From positions 33,870,001 to 33,934,000 of the forward strand of contig NC_088934.1 in the NCBI RefSeq assembly GCF_038396675.1: a stretch of DNA of 64,000 nucleotides. The letters run 5' to 3'. The position numbers and the translations under genes were made by a program. Under the pieces are notes generated by a model. That model saw only the letters and a program-made list of their open reading frames with translations, did not search any database and was not told the origin of the DNA. Positions 22,936 to 35,878 of the stretch are shown in pieces. This DNA comes from Hydra vulgaris. Taxonomy: Eukaryota; Cnidaria; Hydrozoa; Anthoathecata; Hydridae. Position 1 is the stretch's first letter, and each line of letters starts with the position of its first letter.

Positions 22936-23512
22936 GCGTTTAATTATAATAATAACTTATGGTTAACTGCTAATGCGTTAATAAATTATATAATCACGTC
23001 ATAATCCGGTACAAATATATAATAAATTAAGATTTATTTCTTTGCCTTCCCTGGTTTGACTTCACTACTCAAAAAAATAAAAATACAAAGAAACGCTTTC
23101 ATAAAATAAAATAAATAAACGGTTTTAAATAATTAACAAAAAATATATGGATGACCAAAATCGTCACAATCTTTTTATAGAACCCCTAAATATATATAGT
23201 AAAACCCTATTCCATCTTTACTAAATAAATCTAAAACATTATGAACCATCAAAGCATCTAATCTGAGCCTACAGTTGCTCGTACGTCTTTTTGTTCAAGG
23301 GGTTTTACAGCCATTATCTATTTAAGAAATGTTAAAAATATTTGTTTTGATTAGTCATAACATTCCATTCAAAGTTTGCTAATAAGTTCACCATTAAATT
23401 AAAAAATGAAAATTACTTAAATGGGACGGATTGAAAAGTTTTATTATATAAAAGGTATGACTTTTTTGCTTGGCTTAAAAAAATAAATTTATTATATAAA
23501 AGGTATCTTTTG
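22936..23512. other. intergenic AT-rich
   Basis: No gene seen. A short direct repeat tttattatataaaaggtat occurs twice at about 23438 and 23487. Confidence 0.45.
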
Positions 23513-23561
23513 CGCATGAAGCCACACAACCTAGTAGGGATTGGTTGTGTGGCTTCATGCG
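23513..23561. repeat. 19-bp inverted repeat
   Basis: cgcatgaagccacacaacc (23513-23531) and its exact complement (23543-23561), with an 11-base spacer, directly before the pogo remnant. Confidence 0.9.
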
Positions 23562-23842
23562 ACACCATTCGAAAGCCTAACAGGTGATGAGTCTTTGAAG
23601 TAACTGAGAGAAGAAGCAGCAAAAAAAGATACCGCTCTAAGAAAAAAGACCACATACAAAAGAAGAAACTTCCTAGCTGGAAATGAAAGAGACAGTGATG
23701 AGGACGACGACACTGTGTGTCTAATGGGTGACATTTATGTAGGTCAAGGAGAAAAATGGGTGTGCTGTGATTTATGTTGTGTTTGGTACCATGAATGCAC
23801 AGAAATTCCAGATAGAGCTGATATTAAAGCCATGGACTGATG
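23562..23842 (+). pseudogene. C-terminal PHD-like finger, probably of a pogo-type transposase
   Basis: One frame (stop at about 23608) encodes a basic stretch LRKKTTYKRRNF, an acidic DSDEDDD and then a PHD-like zinc finger core: W-x-C-C-x2-C-x3-W-Y-H-x2-C. It ends in TGA near 23842. Many cnidarian pogo/Tigger-type transposases end in such a finger; assignment to pogo is inference, since no DDE part is present. A host PHD protein fragment is the alternative. Confidence 0.55.
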
Positions 23843-24899
23843 ATCTGTGAGAATCGTCTACAAACGATGAAAAATATGTCTAACATACTCGAGCTTATTG
23901 CCCCCATTTTTTAAAAGTTGAGTCAGCATTAGTAATAACTTTTCAGCTTTTTCTTTCACTATATGACTTATCTCATTGTGAAAGAAACCATATACTATAT
24001 CATATAGTGAATAAAAAAGCTAAAAAGTTATATAGTATGTGACTTATAATATACATATAATATATTACTTAAAGTATACATATAGTATATATTTTTGTTT
24101 GCAATGACATCGCAAATGGAAGGCGCTTTATTTTAACGGATAAAAATAACTTTTTTAAAGAAAAAAAAAAAAGGGAAAAGAAAACATTAAAAAGTTAAAG
24201 CAAAAAATAAAATCAACTAAATAGAAGAATAAATAAATGTTTTTAGAGAAGAAAAGAAAAATAAATATCTGAAAGCAAATAAGTAAAAAAGTATTGAAAA
24301 TAGAAGTTAAAAAAAAAAAGTTAATGAATGAAATAAATAAAAAGAATGGAAAAGAAAGAAAAAAAACTATTTAAAAAAATATATTTCTTAGGATTCTTTA
24401 TTTACGATTTATTTTTTAGGTAAGCTGCTATGCGGTCTTGTAGAAATGATTTTTCTTTAGTTTTTAGCGCATAAAATTTTACTTTTTATTTTTTGTTAGT
24501 CATTTATTGTTTTATTTTTAGTTATTAACTATTTTTAAATAATGATATATAATTTTTTATGCAGTTATATATTTTTTGTTTTTATTTTCATTTTATTCAT
24601 TTGTTATATATGTTTTATTCTACCGTGTGTTATTATTGTTATTTTTTCTTTATTTATTATTGTTTTTTACTTTTAATATTATGCTGTTGTTTTTTTGTTT
24701 TTTTGCCAAAAGTACATTACGCAATTGTTTTTTGCCAAAAGTACAATACGCAATTTTTTGTTTTGCTTGTAATGTTTGTTGTAACTTTTGCTTTGTTTTG
24801 ATTTTCTCAGTGTTTTTCTGTTTGTATTTTATTTATTTATTTAGTCATATTATTTGCAATAAAATTCTTATAAGAACACTAATTTTTTTTCTTCTTTTT

Positions 24900-24903
<4 letters not shown>
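23843..24903. other. intergenic; one imperfect palindrome
   Basis: About 23932-24032 is an imperfect inverted repeat (aacttttcagctttttc ... aaaaaagctaaaaagttat). The remainder is poly-A/T rich, with no supported gene. Confidence 0.5.
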
Positions 24904-25960
<1,057 letters not shown>

Positions 25961-27153
25961 ATTTTCAATAATCTACAATAAAGACATTAATAATAAAAAA
26001 ATTTTATGAAAAAAGTTGAATATGTATTCGCTTTAATAAAGTGAACATACTGAACAGCATACCTGAGGTTTTGGAGTAGAACTTAAAATAATAGAAACTG
26101 AAACAATAGATACAAAAAAACAACGTTTTCTTTTTTACAAAAATTGGAAAAATAATTTCATAAAGGTATATCTGTCAAATTTCAAGAAAATTTAACTGTT
26201 AGGAAAATTTGTGACAATATTTAGTTATATAACCAGCAACGTTTTTGATTATTCGAAAAACAGCGCTAAATTTCAATAAAAGTTTCAGATCACTGGAAAT
26301 ATAATGACGTTTTTCGTTAAACTTCCAGTGAACTTCTTGTGAAGTCGTAATTTTTACTGAAAACCCAGCAAACTCGTTGAATTTCCAGTGATCTCTTACA
26401 TTTCCAGTGAACTTTCACTGGAAGTTCACTTGGTTTTTTTGTAGGGATATATAGCAAAACTTATTTATTGTTATCGTTTTTTCAAAATTTTGTTTATCAA
26501 ACAATCAAAAATTGTCAAAAAAAGCTAAAAGACTTTTCTCTACATTTTTATTTAATGGAGATGGGATTTCTTATGGCAATTATGCGCTGATGATACTTGT
26601 AAATATTGGTACCGTCAATAAAAATACTCAATCAGTTAAGTTACTTAGTTAATATGTTAAGTTACTTAATCTTTATGTTCTTTACAAAATTATAGCATTA
26701 AATAATTTAAACCATAATTTGAAACTTTGTTCATTCTTTATAACAAATAAGCTGTCGGATTCGATAGTGCAGATTAACGTATTTATTTTATCGAACTAAG
26801 ATTTTGACCCACAAACTGATTATTTACTTCAATATAAAATCCAAAATATTTTAGGCAAGTAGTGTTTTTAGGCAATTAGTTAGTAGTGCTTACATTTATT
26901 GTATTTTGACTTTATTTGATATTTTGGATTTTTTGTTGTTTATTCGGTTATACATTCCATGTCGTCGCTTCTTGACATTCCACTTGCATCTGATAAGTTA
27001 AATAAAAAATTAAATTTAATTGTTTTTGAATTATTATTATAACAACAAATTTATAAATAATTTATAAATTTATAATTTATAAATAAAGGACCACTCGCAC
27101 ACATTTACATATACAAAACATGAAATAACAAAACTGAACGCATGAACAAACAT
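25961..27153. other. intergenic, with an inverted-repeat cluster
   Basis: Around 26285-26435 the words ttccagtga and tcactggaa occur seven or so times in both orientations, forming possible hairpins. A short frame MSSLLDIPLASDK near 26959-26997 is not supported further. Nothing else seen. Confidence 0.5.
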
Positions 27154-27924
27154 TCAAACACATAAACATGCAAAGCTCTTACTTGCAATATAAACAGTTG
27201 CTGACTCACACAATAAACGCTCACACAAAAAAACAATAATTAGCACATATGAAACATTATTTTCATATATAAACACTGTTTCCAAATACAAACAACCATT
27301 AGTACACGAACAACCACTCCCACAAGTGAAACTTCTATAGAAAACATACTTATCAGGCATAAAACACAAACAAGACTTTAAATAAATACTCATTTGTTCT
27401 TGGTAATCTTTTAAATCGTTAATATTCTCTCTCATCTCACGAAATTGTTTTACGAGCGCCTTGTCGCTTTCTTTGAGCCATTTCTAAAATTAACTTTTTA
27501 ATTAGTTTATGTTTTATATTTATCTATTTTTTTCCAAAAATGAGATAAAACCATTAATATCAATAGTGAGCTTTATCCTATTTATAATTAATATTGTGAC
27601 GAATGAAGTAAAGGGTAGTGCGATATAGTGAAGTGTAGGGCGGTGTGGTGTAGTAAAGTATGGTGGTATTAGTGCTTAAGTAATAAAAAATTTTCGCCTG
27701 AAATTTAATCATGTAAATTCTTATTTAAGTTTCTAAGTCTTATGCAATATAAAACTTTTTAAGTCTTATGTAATATAAACGTTGCTTTATTTTTAGATAA
27801 ATAAATTGCACACCAACTCTTCCTTTAACCATACTAAAACTCGAGATAAATTTTCTTCTCTTTTAATTTGGCTGATTTCACTTGTTTTCAACAAATCTAT
27901 GTAAAATTTATAAGTACCATCCAT
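27154..27924 (-). CDS. putative FAM89/LURAP1-like leucine-repeat protein, two exons
   Basis: Exon 1 is 27924-27814 (37 codons, starting MDGTYKFYIDLL). The intron begins GTGTGC and ends AATTTTAG; exon 2 starts at 27483, and the join is in phase (KEEL to KWLKESDK). The joined segment shows spaced Leu with L-K-E-E-L-K-W-L-K-E-S-D then Q-F-R-E-M-R-E-N-I, which recalls the conserved core of FAM89/LURAP1 proteins (from memory, not searched). Those are short adaptors with a leucine repeat and unclear or NF-kB-linked roles. The coding end is uncertain: the open frame continues to 27154 through Cys-rich residues that may be intron or a lineage-specific tail. Confidence 0.4.
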
Positions 27925-28520
27925 TTTTATAAAACTAAATGTCAAAATTTAAGAAAGCAAACCATTGACTTAAACATTTACTCAATTGATAAAAGCGTTT
28001 TATCGTTTTACTTGTTATGACGTTCCAGTAGTTAAATCTCTACAATAACAGATAATGTTTTAAGGGATTAGAATTTTAATACTTCCATCTTTGATGTTTA
28101 CAAAAAAAATATTTTTCAAAGTTTTTAAAAATCAATACCCCGTGGAAGAGCCGTAAATATTCTAACTATGTTCGTCGTGCAACTTGAGATTTTATTTTAA
28201 AAAACAAGATTTTTATCAGTTACTTTATAAGACGTGGCATAACTTCAAAAAACTTATGGTTTTAAAACGTTTTCGATCTTCAACTTAATTATCTAAAACA
28301 TATTATGAAGTAATTTGGACCTTAGTCGGTTTAAAACAAAATTTTTATATTTGGTATCGTTTTGCGGCTCTGGTTGTGGGTCATAAATTTAATCTGATTG
28401 GAAAAGTGTGCGTTCATAATTATGACTCTGAGAACGTGCCCCGCAACAATAAAATAAATATACTAACAAAGATAAATAAATATACTAACAAAGTTACAAA
28501 ATAAGAAATAAAGTACAACT
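27925..28520. other. intergenic
   Basis: No gene seen; possible promoter region of the minus-strand gene above. Confidence 0.4.
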
Positions 28521-28754
28521 ATGGCAACAGCAAAAACTGTTACACGAGTAAGCAAGAATAGTATCTTTTTTAAATTTTTAGAGCCAATTTTCTTACAAGC
28601 TCTTCATATTATTGGCATTTACAATATCAGACGTCGCGTTATTTCAAATATTAACAACTCTGAGAGAAAAAGAATATTTATAAACATTAGGTTGACATTT
28701 GAATTTGCGTTAACTAATTTTATGACGTTGAGTATAAATATAATTATTAGCTAA
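28521..28754 (+). CDS. hypothetical small protein, 77 aa
   Basis: The ATG at 28521 (context acaactATGG) opens a 77-codon frame, MATAKTVTRVSKN..., with basic and hydrophobic stretches but no known motif. Frames of this length are rare outside repeats here, but it could be chance. It converges on the next ORF and overlaps it by 8 bases. Confidence 0.25.
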   Translation: MATAKTVTRVSKNSIFFKFLEPIFLQALHIIGIYNIRRRVISNINNSERKRIFINIRLTFEFALTNFMTLSINIIIS

Positions 28755-28956
28755 AAAGAAATTTGATACATAAAGACAAACAAAATTGTTCAGAAAATTT
28801 GTAACGTGGAATAAAGTCTTGCATTAGACGACGAATTTCGAGTCGTTCCAAATCGAGTTTTGGAAGTCTGTTAAAATATGAAAATTTACTTAAGTTGGCT
28901 AGTTTCTTAGTCCTTGAAATCGCTCTTAAACGTCTTTGAAGTTTTTTTGAATGCAT
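28747..28956 (-). CDS. hypothetical small basic protein, 69 aa
   Basis: It starts at the ATG at 28956. The sequence is rich in Lys, Arg and Leu (KKLQRRLRAISRTKKL, then LDLERLEIRRLMQDF), which could form helices. No family is recognised. It may be an exon with neighbours that I cannot see. Confidence 0.25.
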   Translation of the reverse strand: MHSKKLQRRLRAISRTKKLANLSKFSYFNRLPKLDLERLEIRRLMQDFIPRYKFSEQFCLSLCIKFLFS

Positions 28957-29361
28957 TTATTACAGTGCAGTGTACTAGCGTACAATGCAGTGTACTAAAA
29001 TAGATCTTATGTAAGTAGTAAAGGATTTTACAAGAACACGTGGATAACGAGTTTTAAACACTTAAAATTAAATATGCTAGGATGTTTTGCCAGAAGTTAT
29101 GTAAACAAATTTGTCCTGCTCAATTTTCATTTCTGATAATTTGGTTTAAATAAATTAACTCCTATTTATTTTCAGCTTTTGAAAAACGCACCAAAGCTAA
29201 AGCTATGGTGCGTTTTTCTTTATTCTCTTATTTGACTAATATATACCTGTAATTGTCCTACATTTAAGATGACGGTTCCAATTTATGTTTAATCACGGCT
29301 CAAAAATTTTTTGTACGTATTATTAAAAAAGTCTTTTCAGTGCTATTTATATATTGTTTAC
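28957..29361. other. intergenic with one hairpin
   Basis: gaaaaacgcaccaaagct (29181-29198) pairs with 29201-29218 with one mismatch and a 2-base spacer. No gene seen. Confidence 0.6.
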
Positions 29362-29498
<137 letters not shown>

Positions 29499-29509
29499 AG
29501 ATTGTAAAT

Positions 29510-30360
29510 TACTAAAGGAAAAAAAAAACAGCTATATAAAGATTAAATTAATGCTCCACTATCTAAAACTATTACCTGGAATAGGTTAGGTCAAGTCATA
29601 GTTGGGTTTTTATCTTTCTTATATTGCCAAAAACTAAGCCCTGGAGTTTACCACTAATCACTTTTATCCATTCAGAGTATGTACCAATAATATTGATACT
29701 CTGCCGCCGATCTCTTAAGTAACATTCTATCCAATTATAGAGTTTATCATCTATTCAACAAACTTTTTTAGTAGTTGGAGAAATATAAAGGTATATATTA
29801 TCTATGTTAATTTTATTTTCCAAGGCTAATGTCCAAGCATCAATAACTGACATTAACTTTGTTAGACACGAACGACCTTCAATAAATCCATGTTGAAAAC
29901 TGCTTAACAAGGAGCGATTGTTAAAATGCGAAAACAATATAAGATTATAAGTTATTGCCAGTTTTGTTATTAAAACTAATCTTTGGTCAATTATTAATTT
30001 TGTTTTTGTATTTTACATAACTATAAAAAGCTTTTAAATCTTATTTTATTTTTGATCTCGAATTTCTTTTAAATGATATCACAGCATTTTTGCATACATT
30101 TTTGGCTTCAATGCGTGAGTTAATGTAGTTAAGAAAAGAGCCTCTGGTTTTTGTTATAAGAAATTTTTGATATGCCTATTTTTTTTTGATATCTTTTTCT
30201 TGCATGGTTTGTTCGATATTGTTGTTAAACCATAAAAAAAATTTTTTACAACTTTTTAAATTCATGAAATATATTCCACGAGTCAGTAGTTGACTTATTG
30301 TATTACCTATTAAACCAATCAACTGATTTTATATTGAAATTTAATCGATCATTATCCCCG
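29510..30360 (-). pseudogene. LINE reverse-transcriptase remnant
   Basis: Read on the minus strand: a pre-RT segment (NFNIKSVDW, TTDSWNIFHEFKKL at about 30350-30240), a linker with KFLITKTRGSFLNYINSRI near 30150, then an RT piece with QHGFIEGRSCLTKLMSVIDAW (29900-29840) and a shifted YNWIECYLRDRRQ near 29710. No catalytic YxDD box is left. The order matches CR1/L2-type LINEs like the one at the window start. It has stops and shifts throughout. Confidence 0.7.
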
Positions 30361-30627
30361 CAAGAGTATTGATAAATTATATATTTTTTTTATAGTTAGA
30401 GTTAATGTTGATAAAAAAAGATAATGGCTATTCCCAATTGGTGGCTTGTGATTTATATTGGTAATCGTGTTGCAATCTGAAGATATCAACTTTTTATTAA
30501 ACTAACGATCTCAACTTTTTGATTTATCTGAAGATCTCAACTTTTTATTAAGCCGTTTTACACATGATAAATAAATAAATCAAGGAAACTAATGAAAAAA
30601 CTGTAGTGTAATAATATAGTACAAAAC
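30361..30627. other. intergenic with short tandem repeat
   Basis: Three degenerate copies of ctgaagatctcaacttttta-like sequence at about 30478-30560. No gene. Confidence 0.55.
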
Positions 30628-32815
30628 TTAGAGTGTGGGGAAACGTAGATTCAGAACATAAGTAATAGGTTTATTAGGGGTTAATTCATTATCCAGTGTA
30701 TTGAAAGGGTAGACACAGCTTGTTGTCTTGCTTAAAAAGTGATAAAATGACGTTCGAAATTTTAAAAAATGGCATAGAATATCAGGATATAAAAGAGTGC
30801 AATTTGTAACTTTAATTAAGAGGTCTTTATTGTTTATTTCAGATAAAATCGGAGGAGGAGAGATATCAACATTTGACCAGTGGATCATTTCTAAATATAA
30901 GAAAGCATAAAAATTGAGAGAAATCTTTTGTAGAGAGAAAACATGTACCCCATCAGTGTTCTCTTTTCTTCTACATGCAATGATTTTCTTTGCTGCATCG
31001 AGCGCTTTTTTTTTGTTTTTACCTTTGATGGCTGACAACAAAACACTTTTAGGATGAGCAAAATAACTGTTTCTGTAAAATATTTTCTAGGCGATTGGTA
31101 TTGTATCAGGATGATTATGACTATAAATACATTTCATAATAATGACATAATTCCATGCTCCTTCAACGCATTTTTCTTGATTAAAAACGAACAGAAACAG
31201 TAAGTTTCATGATATAATCAACAATTTTTATTAGACTTTTCGTGGGTTTTACGGTCGACATGTATAAACGAAGTAGACGATTGGCAAATGTGAGCCACCT
31301 CGCATGATTGAGATTTCTGGGAGGAGTATTTGTGAAATACTTATTCGTTTCTACATCCAAATTTTGGAATTCTTGGATAACAGCATTGCATGTTTTAAGT
31401 AAGTATTTCAGATCTTTTCTGAAATCATAAATGACGTCATCAGACATTTCAATGAGTACTCCATTTACACTAGCAAAGTCAACTATCGGTAAAAAATGAA
31501 CATCAAAAGATAGTTGTTCATCAAGAATGCCTTTGAATACAGTAGGACCAGATGTACTACCATCAAGTGCAGTGGAAATTGCTCTGAGAGGAAGCTCATT
31601 CAAATGAAGCAAACAAATACATCATTGAAGAGGTTTGCTAATACGAGTTTCAAGTAAACAAATGATACCATTTTTCCAGCTCATATCTACTTTGGTTCCA
31701 CCACATCGTAAAGTCACAAGAGAATTTCTGTCATTTAAAACTGAAAATTATGTCTTTCTCAACACCAACTGTTTTACCACTTAGTGGACAAATCTGATCA
31801 AAGTAGACGCTGTTGGGATATGAGCGGATAACGTAATGATCTTCTTTGATGGAAGTGGCCCTGCAAACTTTATCATTGTCTTGTTCCTCCAACCTTAGGG
31901 TTTTGTCTATAAGGCCATCAGAACCGATTCCAATTATTTCTGTGGCTAATTCTGCATGTTCTTCAACATCTTTGCCACAGGTTTCTTTGTCTTCTTAATT
32001 TTGCTTGATCTAATATCTAATGTAGTGAATCAAATGATATATTTTTCAAACAAGCATTAACAATTTTGCATGCATCTCGGTTGCTTACTCCTGTTCGTTC
32101 CATTATTTGACAGAGTTCTTTGTACTGAAGTATATTGCAATATTTGGGATCATGTCCACTATATGAGCTGTCTTTTGAATCAGTAGCTTCGTCATATTCC
32201 TCATTATCATCACAACAACTGCTTTCTTTATTGCTCTCGCAGGAAAGAGTTATTATCATTGAAGAAGCTGGTATGTTTCGACATTCTTTTTTCCAAACTG
32301 AATTTCCCGTATTTTTCGAAATTTCTGCTTTTGGAGTCGTTCTGTTTCTTTTTTGGTCAATCTGGCCAATGTACATTTTACAACTACTATTTTGATCGAG
32401 CCAAAATTCCCATTCCTCAAAAGGAACTTTGATTGAACAATTACAGTTTGACCGGTCCCTAATACCATGATTAACACATTTGCAAGAACAAATTTCAAAT
32501 ACTTTATTGAACGAGCCAAGTTAGTTCTGAAACGTAGAATAATATATCTCTTTTCATCAACATGTTTCCTCAATCGTTTTGTACCTGTAACCAGTTTATA
32601 TAGGCTTTTCAGAATGCTTTATATAAAATTTTTGGCAACCCCGCCCTCGACCATATGTTTACCAAAGCATCAGCTACTAATTTACTTAAGTCTCTGATTG
32701 ATGGTTCTTCAGAGGCTTAGGATTATGAAAAAGTCTTTGCGTGCCTGATGTATAGATAATGCTTAAAGACTTCTGCTTTTGTCGGCAATCGACTTTTTGG
32801 AAAATTACAAGGTTG
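30628..32815 (-). pseudogene. family Z2: uncharacterised repeated protein, decayed
   Basis: Minus strand. In order: an N-terminal segment with YLYIRH and LSKLVADALVNIWSRAGLPK (32790-32640); a Cys cluster (FEICSCKC...CNCSIKVPFEEWEFWLDQ) and MYIGQIDQKR (32500-32340); an acidic stretch; ELCQIMERTGVSNRD (about 32110); GIGSDGLIDKT (31930-31900); PLSGKTVGV; then, shifted, HLNELPLR and LDGSTSGP (31610-31550), NHARWLTFANRLLRLY (31310-31260), and finally YLEMIHWSNVDISPPPI (30895-30850). I recall this motif order from multi-copy unnamed proteins in arthropods and cnidarians. The Asp in GSDG and LDG could be catalytic, but no function is established to my knowledge. Multiple shifts and stops. Confidence 0.6.
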
Positions 32816-33297
<482 letters not shown>

Positions 33298-33369
33298 TTA
33301 AAGGTCATATCTTGTTATACGATATGTATATAAATAAATTGATTTTAATAAAAAAGGCAGCGTATAACT

Positions 33370-35590
33370 ATTTTTTTAAATATATTTTAGATATAATAAT
33401 TTATTTTTACAATATTTCGTTGACCTATTGTGGTCAGCGTCATCAGGTAATGAAAAAAATGTTACAAAACAACATAAAACCAACCGTTTAAAAAAGAAGA
33501 CATTAAAAAGCATAAAATATAAAAACCAATCAAATAATATAATAGTGACGTCAGTTAAATTTTTGTCAAAATTGGTCCCCAAGTTTTTGTTTTCACAATA
33601 TCCCCGTCATCTCTATTTAGAACAGTTTGCCCAATACCTATCTCGTGTCGAATTCTTGCTTTATTCATCTCCAGGGATTCTCTAACTTTTCTTATCCTGT
33701 ATTCTGGAATGACTGCCAAGGTTTTAGGATTTAGCCAATCAAAAGTACCACGGCATGTTCTAGAATGTTCCGTGGCTCCTGAACTCGACCATTTCTGATT
33801 TTTACAGGCTCTTTGGTGTTCCGCACTTCTTGAAATGATTTTCTTTTTGGTCTCACCAATATATATACTTCCGCATGAGCATTTAAGCTCGTAAACACCC
33901 GGATTCGAGTTCGGTGGTAGTTTTGTTTTGTTGTTGCATTGTATGTTATTTAAATTGGGAGGTGAAGTAGATATAACTCTGATGTTTTGTTTTTTAAACT
34001 CTCTTCGGAGTTTAGGGCCAATAATAGGTATCCAAGGTAGTTTAACAAACTGCTTATTTAATTGTTTAGATGTAGTATTTTTTGAAACGCGGTCTAAATA
34101 GTTTTTGGTTATTTTAATAAGATTACATTTGTTATAGCCGTTTTCTAAAAAATGTATCTATGAGGAAATCAATTTCTTGTAAGAGGTATTTTTGGGAGCA
34201 GATTTGTTTTGCTCTACAAAGAAACCCTTTGAAGACGCCAGTAATTATGCTTGGGTTGATGTTAGAGTTTGGTTTTATTTGAACATTGGTTATCACATCC
34301 TTTCGGTGTATTTGAAATTCATAAAATCCGTTCATTGTATTTGTAATAGATATATCTAAAAAGTTAAGTTTTTTTCCGTTTTTAAGTTCAACAGTATATT
34401 TTATGGAGGGGTTTTGTTCATTTAAAGTTTTTAGGAACAGTTCTTGTTTTTCTTTCGAATCGAAGCAAGCATGTGTATCGTCTACATATCTTTTGTAAGT
34501 TATTGGTTGGAATGAACTAACAAAGGCTATATTAAGGGCTTTTTTTTCTCTATATTTTGCAAAAATGCATCAGCCATGACTACCATCAACGATAAACCAA
34601 TTGGACCTGAATTAGGTAAAACTCGGATTTTATCTTCGTATAAAAAGTAACACTTGCTTAGCGAAAGTTCAATTAACTGGTGTATATCTAAAAGAGTTAA
34701 ATTAGTCCTAGTTTTTAAATCCTCTAAATCATCGTTCAATATGCTAATAATAACCGGTATTGCTTCATCGATCGGTACAGATGGATATAAATTTACTACA
34801 TTAAATGAAACTTGAATTTCATTAGGGTCTATCTTCCATTCTTTAGCATCGTTGACAAAACTACTTGAATTAATTAGTCGAGTTGTATTTTTGTTTAATG
34901 TTGGTTGAATGATTTTAACCAGATACTCTGATGTTCCATAAGGTGGTGTATTAATAGTGGAAACAACAGGACGCATTGGGTAGTTTTTTTCTGGTTTTTG
35001 AGCTTTAACCATTTTATAGATTCTAGGTGGAACGCAATCTGATGGATACATTTTAAAGTAAGTGGCATTGTCTAAACTTACCCTGTTTTCTTAATTTACA
35101 TAACAGTTTTTGAAATTTAGTGGTGAATGTGGGTGTTGGGTCGTAATCAATAACTTTACTATTTTTTATTTGTTTTTCTAATTTATCTTTTGCTTCATTT
35201 TCGTTTAATAAAGCAAAACCTGCTCCTTTGTCAAATGGATATATCTTTAGGTGTGAATGCTTTTTTAGGTTTTGTAAACAAAAGCGTTGTTGTTTTGTTA
35301 AATTATCTTTTAATTTTAGTTTTAAAGAACAAGTTAAAATTTTCGAACAGTTTTGTCGAAGAATCTCTGCCTGTGTTTGCTTATTTTGTTGTTCGAGTTC
35401 TAAGGCGCAAGTTTCAATATTAGTGATGATGTCCATATAAGGGATATTATTTTGTGATGGGACAAACTTCGGACCAAGATTAAGTAGTTCAGTAGTTGCT
35501 TTATCCAAATTAATGTTTGTTACTTTTTTATTATTTGCTTTTGAGAAAAACTGTTTTGAACGTGTTTACAGTTGCTTAAAATCAGTTCTT
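33370..35590 (-). mobile_element. Penelope-like element 1 with RT and GIY-YIG
   Basis: Minus-strand coding starts upstream of LDKATTELLNLGPKF (35515-35480). It has KNYPMRPVVS (about 34980), VSFNVVNLYPSVPIDEA (34830-34780), the RT catalytic box RYVDDTHAC (about 34480), NFLDISIT (34350) and a linker with KPNSNINPSI. A GIY-YIG endonuclease region reads CGSIYIGETKKK near 33880-33850. The RT box is intact, but shifts near 35055, at an A-run near 34530 and beyond 34132, plus stops in the last third, break the frame. RT followed by GIY-YIG is diagnostic of Penelope-like elements. The 3' UTR holds a candidate hammerhead core. Confidence 0.9.
33415..33446 (-). ncRNA. candidate degenerate hammerhead ribozyme core
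   Basis: On the minus strand: CTGATGA (33446-33440), an extra C, a stem gctgacc/ggtcaac with a 6-base loop and one mismatch, then GAAA (33418-33415). Hammerhead motifs are an established feature of Penelope-like element terminal regions. The extra base and the mismatch make activity doubtful. Confidence 0.4.
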
Positions 35591-35870
35591 CCCAGCTAGT
35601 TTGATTAATTTTTGAGAAATAGTTTTGTTGTTATTGTTAACTGAACTTTTGTTGTTTTTTGTATGTGTACCCCAAAAACGGCATTCAATTTATCGATTGT
35701 ATCTCTGCAGCTAGTGAACCTATGAAGCTGAAATTTGGCGTGTCCTAATATTATTTGATATGCTTTAAATAAAACCAGTTACTGCTAACTTAACCTTGGA
35801 GAAAATACCCGATGCACCACAAAAACCAGAAGATAGGTTAAAAACAACATTGTTGTTTTATAAAACAACA
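35591..35870. other. intergenic
   Basis: No gene seen. Confidence 0.4.
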
Positions 35871-35878
35871 TTTTATAG

